Below, piece by piece: positions 39,922 to 47,569 of a DNA stretch of 47,748 nucleotides (position 1 is its first letter; every line of letters starts with the position of its first letter). The notes under the pieces were generated by a model that was not told the origin of the DNA, searched no databases, and saw nothing but the letters and a program-made list of their open reading frames with translations. Origin of the DNA: JBGVMW01 sp045125095 (lineage in GTDB: Bacteria > Bacillota > Clostridia > Lachnospirales > Lachnospiraceae); the NCBI GenBank assembly GCA_045125095.1, contig JBGVMW010000016.1, positions 1-47,748 on the forward strand. The letters run 5' to 3'. A program made the translations under genes and the position numbers.

Positions 39922-41870
39922 AGGTTACCCTCCTCTACTCTTGCAACATTTTTTTCTTCATTACTTACAATAGTCCAAACTCTACCCAATGCATCTGGCT
40001 CAAATACATCATGCAAATCATCTTTTGAAAAAATGATAACTTGAGGAGCAAATTGAGGAATTGTATTCACCACATTTTGTCTCTGATCCGGATCCAATTT
40101 AGAAAAAGGACCATCCAAAATTAACGGATATTCCTTACTCTTTAAATCGTCTTCACTCTTCAACATTTTCAAAATTCCACCTATATATGCAAAGGAAACA
40201 ACCGCAAACTGACCTTCAGACTTAGACTCATCATTATAGCTATCAGTAACTCTGACAGCAAATTCCGAACTCACATCAACAGTTCTTCTACTTGTAAGCA
40301 TACAATTCAGCAAATATTGAATATTCTCTTGCAACTTCGCACTATATGTTTTAGCCGCATCTTCTAGCTTGCTTTCAAAATGAGCAGCAACCTCCTGCAT
40401 TATTTCAATTTTGTATGCAGTTCGTATATTACTCTCATTTTCGCTCACAAGTTTTTCGAATTCTCTCATTTGTTGCTTCAGATACAAACTAAACTTTTCC
40501 TTTTCCGTTTCCATTTTCAGTATCTTTGCATCAATATCACGAATATCCTCTTCGGCTTGTTGTCTGGCGACAATCAAATCTTCCACATTGGGACTCTTCT
40601 TTTCTTGCTCATCCAATTCTCGTATAGCAATATCGCATCTTTCCGCTTGTTCTTTGCTATCAATAACATTTGCAATAATTCTCTCAACTTTTTCCTTATC
40701 ATACCCCCTACCCATTTGGTCCGCCGTTTTCGTAAACTCCTGGTACATACTTGTATATGACTTTGGCGGCAACATATCCAAATATGCCCGAATATGTTCT
40801 TTCTCTTTTTCACACAAATCATTTCCACAAATACACTCAGTCGTAGATGTAGCTAACAAATAGGATATTAAACGTTTGCCTAATCCAGCCGGCAATCGAT
40901 TCTCTGCAACTTTTAATTGCAGTTTACCACTTGCATCATTAACAGTTTTGGATAACATCAACGGCGGAAACATATCCATTATCACATCACCAAACTGCTC
41001 TTGATATGTTTTTACACTATTCAAAAAGCTATAGCTCTGTTGTTGTAGCATTTTTCTTTGTGCTTCATAATCGGACTTAGATTTGCTACTTCCAATTTTT
41101 TCTGATGCTACACGAATAATCTCCTTCTTCTTTTCTTTATCAGCTTTTGCGGCATCAATATCTGTTTCGTAACTGGAAATTTTATTTTGTGCATTTTCTA
41201 TATTTGTTTTAATCGTGGAAATTTTACTGCCACTAGCAATAGTCCCCTGACTCAAATACAACTTACCTAAAACAGTTGTCTTTAAATCAGTTCTACCTAC
41301 ATGACTTAATGCCGATTCAATAACATCAAGATCAAACATAGAATATAATGCTTTTCTCAATTTTGTAGCAGAATCTCTTCCTTTTACTCGCAAATCTGCT
41401 ATCATACTTTCACCATCAAAGAAGAAATACTCTGACAATCCTGATGGCAAAAGTTTTTCAATAGTTTCATTCGGTCTGTCTACTCTTCTCCAGTTATGAT
41501 CATCATCCATCTGATTGAGAGTCATACTTTCGCCAATTTTTTCTGAATCCCCAAGCCCTTTTCTATATGTATGCGTACGTGTTAATGAATACTGTTTGCT
41601 ATCATGTTCAAAGTCAATTCTTCCCATAACTTCAAAAACAGAATTATACTCTTGCACACTTTCGTATTCTAAATTGTACAAATGCTCTGTGCTTGTTTTG
41701 TTAAAATGAACTTGTCCATAAAAAACCCACTGAAACAATTGATGTAATGTTGTCTTTCCATCACCATTTTTACCATAAATTATAGTCACCTTTCCATCAG
41801 TGGAGCACTTAATTAAACCGCGTTCTTTAAAATTTCTGAAATTTTCAAATTCAATCACTTTAATTTTCAT
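39912..41870 (-). CDS. Second DndD-like SMC/RecF-type ATPase with zinc-hook-like motif
   Basis: A 652-residue ATPase. Walker A YGKNGDGKTTLH (about 32-43), SEYFFFDGESMIADL (about 146-160, compare DLYFFDGEKI in DndD), and a coiled coil (about 215-290 and 400-500). Between the helices is a Cys-rich turn, TTECICGNDLCEKE (C346, C348, C353), like a Rad50/SMC zinc hook. A signature-like SEGQFAVVSFAYIGG and Walker B PLILDGPFSKLDPDQR (about 582-597) follow. It is a distant relative of this island's DndD. It overlaps the 52-residue gene by 11 bp upstream and the 165-residue gene downstream. Probable DNA-sensing or DNA-remodelling part of the interference module. Confidence 0.85.
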   Translation of the reverse strand: MKIKVIEFENFRNFKERGLIKCSTDGKVTIIYGKNGDGKTTLHQLFQWVFYGQVHFNKTSTEHLYNLEYESVQEYNSVFEVMGRIDFEHDSKQYSLTRTHTYRKGLGDSEKIGESMTLNQMDDDHNWRRVDRPNETIEKLLPSGLSEYFFFDGESMIADLRVKGRDSATKLRKALYSMFDLDVIESALSHVGRTDLKTTVLGKLYLSQGTIASGSKISTIKTNIENAQNKISSYETDIDAAKADKEKKKEIIRVASEKIGSSKSKSDYEAQRKMLQQQSYSFLNSVKTYQEQFGDVIMDMFPPLMLSKTVNDASGKLQLKVAENRLPAGLGKRLISYLLATSTTECICGNDLCEKEKEHIRAYLDMLPPKSYTSMYQEFTKTADQMGRGYDKEKVERIIANVIDSKEQAERCDIAIRELDEQEKKSPNVEDLIVARQQAEEDIRDIDAKILKMETEKEKFSLYLKQQMREFEKLVSENESNIRTAYKIEIMQEVAAHFESKLEDAAKTYSAKLQENIQYLLNCMLTSRRTVDVSSEFAVRVTDSYNDESKSEGQFAVVSFAYIGGILKMLKSEDDLKSKEYPLILDGPFSKLDPDQRQNVVNTIPQFAPQVIIFSKDDLHDVFEPDALGRVWTIVSNEEKNVARVEEGNLWR

Positions 41871-42018
41871 CGCTTATCTCACGCTCCAATTCTTCTAAAA
41901 CACTATTTACAATATCTGTTTTTGCTTTATTGTCATTTGCCATTTTTGATGCCTGTAAGTTTCTTTCTTCATTCTCAATGAATTCAATCATGCTTTTAAC
42001 TATCTCTTCTTTAGTCAT
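41860..42018 (-). CDS. 52-residue protein between helicase and ATPase genes
   Basis: Starts at ATG 42018, inside the last codons of the helicase gene, with GGAGG nine bases upstream. It overlaps the ATPase start by 11 bp. The protein is highly charged and helical (TKEEIVKSMIEFIENEERN, VLEELEREISDEN) and could be a small coiled-coil subunit or linker. The tight overlaps on both sides support its being translated. No family recognised. Confidence 0.65.
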   Translation of the reverse strand: MTKEEIVKSMIEFIENEERNLQASKMANDNKAKTDIVNSVLEELEREISDEN

Positions 42019-44062
42019 CGCTATAATCCTCCATATCCTCATAGTCGTATACATCTACATTTTCATCTGACAATCCATAATTATCCATCAACTGCTGAAA
42101 TTCATCTTGTAAATCGGACCAATTAAGGGCCAATCTAGCAAATTCTTTATACCTACGAAGCTCGATAACAGCCCATGATTGCATCTCATAACTTGGCAAC
42201 ACAATCACATCATATATATTAGCACTTTCTTTACCTTTATAAGTTCGTAAAATACGTCCTCTTCTTTGTACAAACTCACGGTAATCATCATTACTGGACA
42301 AAATCAATGCACTTTTTATTGAAGGTATATTAATTCCTTCATCCAAACATCGAATGGCCGCCAATGCAGATATCTCACCTTTATTAAAAGCATCAACCAG
42401 TTCCATTCTATCGTTCATATTTTCTTGTGCAGTAAATTGACTGGATTTATATTCGTGTTCGCTTAATTTTCTTTTTATAGATTGAATATGGCGCAATTCT
42501 TCACCTGTTGAGTCATCAAACAAGTGTCCGTCTCCACAATAAACCACAAAATGATCTTTTTCCTTTACTTGATTCAATATATCATCAATTCGGGTATGCT
42601 TTTCCTCCGCCATAGAAATGACTCGAAGTCTATTTCTTAATGTCTTGACTAATAAATCCGGATTAACACAAACTCCATTTTTAAAACAGGATAAAATTTG
42701 TCGTGTATAATTATTAAACCTATTTTCTTCATCTTCTGTAGCATGAATAAATATCGGATAATAATTATACGGAACCAAAAACTTCCTTTCGAGTGCTTCC
42801 TCAATTGGCAAATTAAATACCTGCCCTCCAAAATAATTCATTAATTCAACACCTTTGGATGCTGTTTTTCCACTAAACGGAGTTGCACTTAATCCTAACA
42901 TATACTTAAAAAGTTTTTTTAAATCCTCTGGTCTATCTGTAAACCGGTGGGCCTCATCTACTATTAATAATTTTTCTTCATCAGATTTTTTTATTGCCTC
43001 ATAAAACCTTTGCATACGAAACGAAGCAATTGTTGAAATAATAACTATTTGTTTATCTCTATTATATCTCTTACTTATGATTTCATCTGAAATCTGTTTA
43101 CCCCATCCTGGATTTTCTGACGAAACCATAATTATTTTACTTTCCGTAAACACCTTTTCTAAATCTTCTGCCCATTGTTTTACCAAATGTTTATACGGTG
43201 CACATATAACCACCATGCAAGGATATTTCTTTAACAGTTCTTTGGCAGAGTATATAGCAGTCCATGTTTTACCCGTACCGGTTGCCATAACATAAAATCC
43301 CTTATATCCGTTATCTACCCAAGCATTTATTGCCTGTTCTTGATAATCACGCAAAACTATTGCTCTTTTATCTGTATTGACTTCCAATTTCTTGTTTTCG
43401 ATAACATGCAATATTTGCTTTTTGGTCACTTCGTTAAATAAATATACCTTTACAAATTCATTACGATTATTCCACAATACATCAAATTCTTCTTCCTCTT
43501 CTGCAACAATTTTTTCAAATCCACATTCCCAGCTTTTAGCAATTCTTATTTTCTCATAATTTTGCTTATATCCACTGTATGTTTCGTTAGAAGAACCATA
43601 AAATACAACCGTATTGGAATTTCCGTCTTTTAAGATACCTAATTTGTCATGATAAATACCAACATCATCAGTTACTGCAATTTTTATATCTAAATAACCT
43701 TTAACAATAAGTTCGTACAACATTTTGAGCCTGTTTTCACTTAGTTGTTGTAATTCCATTTGGAGTTTAGCTGATATAATATCAGTAATAACAATTTCTC
43801 TATCGTCATATGCTTTTTCTATAACCACAATATCTTCCAATGAAAGCTCAGGACTTGCAATCAAGTAAATGTGCCCATTGTTATTGACCAACCCCATTAT
43901 ACCCTCAAGCATTGTCTCTATCACACTTGAAGAAAAGAAGCCCACACTACGTTTATAGATTTTTGTATGTTTTAAAATCGGATTAAGAAACGCTTCTGTA
44001 ATATTATCTTTTCCTTTGCTAATATAGCTATGATTAATTTCTAATTCTTTATACGTCATCAT
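42011..44062 (-). CDS. PLD-nuclease / SF2 helicase fusion
   Basis: A 683-residue protein. N-terminal phospholipase-D-like domain (about 1-200) with the HxK motif in IYHDKLGILKDG (H138, K140) and FYGSSNETYSG. An SF2 DEAH helicase follows: motif I MATGTGKTWTAI (about 259-270), motif II DEAH (369-372), motif III LSATP (391-395), and motif VI FVQRRGRILR near 600, with CLDEGINIPS before it. Similar PLD-helicase fusions occur in bacterial defence islands. Only one HxK is obvious, so dimerisation would be needed for nuclease activity. Start overlaps the upstream gene (GAATGATGACG), so a second ATG one codon on is also possible. Confidence 0.9.
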   Translation of the reverse strand: MMTYKELEINHSYISKGKDNITEAFLNPILKHTKIYKRSVGFFSSSVIETMLEGIMGLVNNNGHIYLIASPELSLEDIVVIEKAYDDREIVITDIISAKLQMELQQLSENRLKMLYELIVKGYLDIKIAVTDDVGIYHDKLGILKDGNSNTVVFYGSSNETYSGYKQNYEKIRIAKSWECGFEKIVAEEEEEFDVLWNNRNEFVKVYLFNEVTKKQILHVIENKKLEVNTDKRAIVLRDYQEQAINAWVDNGYKGFYVMATGTGKTWTAIYSAKELLKKYPCMVVICAPYKHLVKQWAEDLEKVFTESKIIMVSSENPGWGKQISDEIISKRYNRDKQIVIISTIASFRMQRFYEAIKKSDEEKLLIVDEAHRFTDRPEDLKKLFKYMLGLSATPFSGKTASKGVELMNYFGGQVFNLPIEEALERKFLVPYNYYPIFIHATEDEENRFNNYTRQILSCFKNGVCVNPDLLVKTLRNRLRVISMAEEKHTRIDDILNQVKEKDHFVVYCGDGHLFDDSTGEELRHIQSIKRKLSEHEYKSSQFTAQENMNDRMELVDAFNKGEISALAAIRCLDEGINIPSIKSALILSSNDDYREFVQRRGRILRTYKGKESANIYDVIVLPSYEMQSWAVIELRRYKEFARLALNWSDLQDEFQQLMDNYGLSDENVDVYDYEDMEDYSDD

Positions 44063-46689
44063 TCAACCTCTATTTCCTCAAAAAGAATATCCGATATCAA
44101 ATCATCAATATTCTCCAAATCATCCGGCATATAAGATTCAGCAACCTCACTATTTCCCAACTTGCTTACATCTATACCTTTTAATTTTCCTTTTATTGCA
44201 ACTACTGGCTGAGCTTGTCTAAATGTAGTGGAAGTAACCGTCACTTCAAGTTCATTTGACCATTTTAACAATACACTATATATAAGCCAATTTGTCCACG
44301 GAACATTCAGTCTCCTAAATTTATGTGTACAACACAAATCCGCGATATATCTGGTTTCCGACACTTCTTCAACAATAATTCGCTCAATTTCCTTCGCATC
44401 CTGTTCTGTAATACCTATGTACGACAACTCTGCTAATTCTCTATCATTAATTAATAAATGTGTTTCGTTACAGGAGTTTGCAAATTCTAATATACTATTA
44501 ATCTGAAAATGGTTCTCTCGTGCAACAGACATAATATCTGACAGCTCAATTGTTTCACTTTCAATAACCATTTCATGCAGTTGTTCAAAAGTTCTAGTAA
44601 TTTTGATTCCCTTTTTACCGACATACGGACGTGAAAACTCCATATCTTCTCTAAATAGGTACTCAATAATACTATATAATCCAAACGCCTGATATATCCC
44701 ATTATTAAATAATATCGTAGGATTATCCCGTTGGATATACTCATAAATGTTCTTGCAATGGATAAAATCATTTTTGTCTAATAATTCCTCTATAGACTTC
44801 CTAATATAATCTTTATCCGCAACATTCAATTTAATCTTATTGGAATGCACATAAACACCAAACAGATTAATAATTTCAGGGTCGCTGGTTGAAATATTTA
44901 TTACAATTTCAGTAACACCCGGAAATGCCTCGACTATTTGTTGTTTGGTAACCGGATAAACAGACTTCTCAATAAATCCAACTATCTCCGAATATACTGA
45001 TGTTAACTTACCATCTTTCGATACATAATCTCTCCTGAAAACAAATTCATCACCAAATAATTCTTTGAGAATTCCTTGCAGATGATACTTATTATACACT
45101 CCTTCACTTACCAATTCTTCCTCAAACATACTGTACAAAGTATTTGTCAAAAAGATTGGACTTTCACTCTCACAAATATATTGATGTATTCTATTTGATA
45201 ATTCATCTGATATATAGTTCTTTTTTTTAGGGCCATAAATTCCTCGACCACATAAAATTCCTACTGCAGCAATTCTACCCACAAGAGCTCTATTGTTATC
45301 TGATAGCTTAATATCGCCAAAATCTTCTCGCACATATTTTCTAAATTCTTCTAACTCTGCATCATTATATACCCATATGCCTTTTTGATAGTGCTTTTCT
45401 AATACATCTGCATATATTTTGCCTAATGTTAACCTTGAACAGTGATATATGTCCCCTGTTTTCTTATAATTCTCTTCAACAGTTCTACGAACGAGTTCTT
45501 TTGGCAATTCTCTTTCTATCAAACCTATTTCAAGCAATTTATTAAACTGTTCATCATTAAACTTTTCTGGCATCTCTTCTACATATTCTTGCGCCTTAAG
45601 TATCAATGACTCATTACCAACTACAAACAAATCCAACGCTTTATCATAAAAAACATTAGAGAAATCTTCTTCATTGATTTTTAACAGATATCTAAAAACT
45701 TCTGCATACTTCGATAAGTGAACGTCAAAAACAGATGGCAACAATACGCAATTTCCACCTTCATCAGCTACAATTTTCAAGATAATAGAATTATGTTTTA
45801 CCCAATTAACAAATCGCTGACTCGCCTTTTTTTCTATTTGACGAACCCTTTCTCTTGTAACCGCATATTCACCACCAACTTGTTCTAAAGTTTGTCCTGT
45901 TGATCTTTGCTTAATAATTTCAAACGTTCTTTCATTCTTTCTCAATTCTTCAAAAAAACTGTTTGCTAACCCATTTACGTCATAGGTACATATCTTAACA
46001 AACCTAGAAATTGGTGAATGCTCATTCAATAATTCTTTAGCATTAGCTTTTATATATTCTTCTAAAGTTTCATTTGGATATCTATTCTTATCCTGCAAGT
46101 CCGTTTTTCCTGTAGACATAGAGGAACAGGCATTGATATAATTAATAACTTTCTTCCCACTTCTACCATAAGGTAAATTATTAATAACCTTTTGTGCACG
46201 CACTATACCTTCTGAAAAGCCACACAGCTCCCTACTTAGTACTTCCATATATTTCGGATTTTCTATGCAATCTGTTGCCAATTCACTTCCTAGCAGCCAT
46301 TGTGCAAACTTATACTTTTCAAGCAACTCTTTATTTTCATCATTAAAATCAAACGAAAAATCACCTACTGCAATTAAATCTGCATTCTCAAAAAAACTTT
46401 TTGGCAAGACCGTTTTTTTTACCGATTTTATATTTTGCTCGACATGAACTGTAGCACTCTGGATCTTTTTCAAATAATCGTATATTTCTTTAAAACAACC
46501 TGCACCAAATCCATTTAATTCCGCCAACCTATTATGGGTACACTTAAGTAAGGCTCCTATCGTATTTATTCCAGCACGATGCAACCTATTACTTACCCTT
46601 ACAGAAAATTCAGCATTATCAATATTGATATTTTCGTATTCTTCTGTACTTATATTATAAATTTCATAGAATTGTCTCATTTCTTCCAT
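44059..46689 (-). CDS. Alpha-CTD-like / sigma region 4-like multi-domain DNA-binding protein
   Basis: An 876-residue protein. Residues about 27-76 (EFSVRVSNRLHRAGINTIGA ... LAELNGFGAGCFKEIYDYL) closely follow the C-terminal domain of RNA polymerase alpha. Residues about 254-293 (RSTGQTLEQVGGEY, VTRERVRQIEKKASQRF) are a sigma-70 region 4 helix-turn-helix. The remaining 580 residues look like a series of winged-helix-like units (for example VGFIEKSVYPVTKQQIVEAF and IHQYICESESPIFLTNTLY). No sigma region 2, so it is not a working sigma factor. First gene of the five-gene operon, starting after AAGGAATTAGCA. I infer a DNA-recognition scaffold or regulator for the defence module. Confidence 0.88.
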   Translation of the reverse strand: MEEMRQFYEIYNISTEEYENINIDNAEFSVRVSNRLHRAGINTIGALLKCTHNRLAELNGFGAGCFKEIYDYLKKIQSATVHVEQNIKSVKKTVLPKSFFENADLIAVGDFSFDFNDENKELLEKYKFAQWLLGSELATDCIENPKYMEVLSRELCGFSEGIVRAQKVINNLPYGRSGKKVINYINACSSMSTGKTDLQDKNRYPNETLEEYIKANAKELLNEHSPISRFVKICTYDVNGLANSFFEELRKNERTFEIIKQRSTGQTLEQVGGEYAVTRERVRQIEKKASQRFVNWVKHNSIILKIVADEGGNCVLLPSVFDVHLSKYAEVFRYLLKINEEDFSNVFYDKALDLFVVGNESLILKAQEYVEEMPEKFNDEQFNKLLEIGLIERELPKELVRRTVEENYKKTGDIYHCSRLTLGKIYADVLEKHYQKGIWVYNDAELEEFRKYVREDFGDIKLSDNNRALVGRIAAVGILCGRGIYGPKKKNYISDELSNRIHQYICESESPIFLTNTLYSMFEEELVSEGVYNKYHLQGILKELFGDEFVFRRDYVSKDGKLTSVYSEIVGFIEKSVYPVTKQQIVEAFPGVTEIVINISTSDPEIINLFGVYVHSNKIKLNVADKDYIRKSIEELLDKNDFIHCKNIYEYIQRDNPTILFNNGIYQAFGLYSIIEYLFREDMEFSRPYVGKKGIKITRTFEQLHEMVIESETIELSDIMSVARENHFQINSILEFANSCNETHLLINDRELAELSYIGITEQDAKEIERIIVEEVSETRYIADLCCTHKFRRLNVPWTNWLIYSVLLKWSNELEVTVTSTTFRQAQPVVAIKGKLKGIDVSKLGNSEVAESYMPDDLENIDDLISDILFEEIEVE

Positions 46690-46736
46690 TGCTAATTCCT
46701 TCTTATCTTTTCAGAATGCGAAAATCAATCCATTAT

Positions 46737-46765
46737 ATTATAGCATATATTGCCAATAATTTCCA
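46737..46765 (-). promoter_or_regulatory. Promoter of the five-gene defence operon
   Basis: On the minus strand: -35 TGGAAA (46760-46765, weak), 17-bp spacer, -10 TATAAT (46737-46742), followed by a second TATAAT-like run. The start codon is about 45 nt downstream. Confidence 0.6.
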
Positions 46766-46803
46766 CATGACCTTCCAGCATCCGACATTATTCTCCAAGT
46801 ATC

Positions 46804-47262
46804 TCAATACATATCAAAATCAAACGGATCCAGCCCCGCCTCTTCCAGAGCTTCCATTTTTTCATCATCATTCATACACTCAAAGTCAAAAGTATCTATT
46901 CCTGCTTCTTCTAACTGTTCTCCCTGCTCTGAAGTTAAAATCAAATCATCATATTCATTTTTAGAACTGATATAGCTACTATAATTGTCACTGCCTTCCT
47001 CAACTTCGCAATTATTGCTATCATGAGCACCGCCACTGTACGCATAACTGCTTGTTGAATCTTCTTTCCCCGCATCAAGTGCACTGATTGCAGCTCCTAA
47101 TCTAAACGAATCTGCCATTGTCCACTTCTGCCCAGAACCTATGCTTGCACCAAGAGCTGCCCCGAAGGCTGCCGCTTTATCTGTTTTTCTACTTTTGTCA
47201 AATGCACCGCTAACACCTAATGCTGCTCCTATGATTGAACTCTTGCTATCAAATAATCCCAT
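46804..47262 (-). CDS. Glycine-zipper protein with duplicated acidic tail
   Basis: A 152-residue protein of unknown family. The N-terminal half has small-residue stretches (IIGAALGVSGAF, AAAFGAALGASIGSG, FRLGAAISALDAG) typical of glycine zippers that pack in membranes or oligomers. A Ser/Asn-rich linker follows. The acidic C-terminus is duplicated: LEEAGIDTFDFECMNDDEK and LEEAGLDPFDFDMY. Start ATG 47262 (MGLFDSKSS) is preferred over one two codons earlier. It lies upstream of the defence operon and may be a separate unit. Confidence 0.7.
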   Translation of the reverse strand: MGLFDSKSSIIGAALGVSGAFDKSRKTDKAAAFGAALGASIGSGQKWTMADSFRLGAAISALDAGKEDSTSSYAYSGGAHDSNNCEVEEGSDNYSSYISSKNEYDDLILTSEQGEQLEEAGIDTFDFECMNDDEKMEALEEAGLDPFDFDMY

Positions 47263-47279
47263 AACCATTCCTCTCTTTC

Positions 47280-47450
47280 CTATTTATAATATTTTTCTCC
47301 TGTTTTTGTATTTCTTAACCCCGTAGATGATGCATAAAAATCAAGTCCTATTTGCTGTGCATGTCTTCTGCATTCTGCATCTCCTTTAGCATCTTTACAC
47401 AAATTAACTATGACAACAATAATTCCAACAACCAACAAAGCCACGCTCAT
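47280..47450 (-). CDS. Small membrane protein
   Basis: A 56-residue protein with one membrane helix (MSVALLVVGIIVVIVNLCKD) and a basic, Tyr-rich tail (GLDFYASSTGLRNTKTGEKYYK). ATG 47450 has GGAGGGTTCGAA upstream; the frame extends further without support. Its tail matches the tiny protein encoded just upstream (47462-47569). Function unknown. Confidence 0.7.
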   Translation of the reverse strand: MSVALLVVGIIVVIVNLCKDAKGDAECRRHAQQIGLDFYASSTGLRNTKTGEKYYK

Positions 47451-47461
47451 TTCGAACCCTC

Positions 47462-47569
47462 CTATTTGTAAACTTTCTGATTTGTACTTGTATACCTCAA
47501 ACCATCTGTAGACCAATATGTCTTATCGCCTCTTCTTCTGCATTCTTCTCTATAGCTTTGATTTTCCAT
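47462..47569 (-). CDS. 35-residue protein, paralogous to the tail of the next gene
   Basis: ATG 47569 opens a 35-codon frame ending at 47462: it contains ECRRRGDKTYWSTDGLRYTS and ends in NQKVYK. This aligns with ECRRHAQQIGLDFYASSTGL and GEKYYK in the adjacent 56-residue protein, which supports both being real genes. A purine-rich GAAAGAAGAG precedes the start. It was found by reading the gap directly. Confidence 0.55.
   Translation of the reverse strand: MENQSYREECRRRGDKTYWSTDGLRYTSTNQKVYK

Noticed and set aside
40411..40863. 150-codon plus-strand frame
   Set aside because: Antisense to the coiled-coil region of the second SMC ATPase; Ser/Phe-rich shadow.
44059..46689. Alternative sigma factor
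   Set aside because: Only region 4 is recognisable; region 2 (-10 recognition and core binding) is absent and the protein is far longer than sigma factors.
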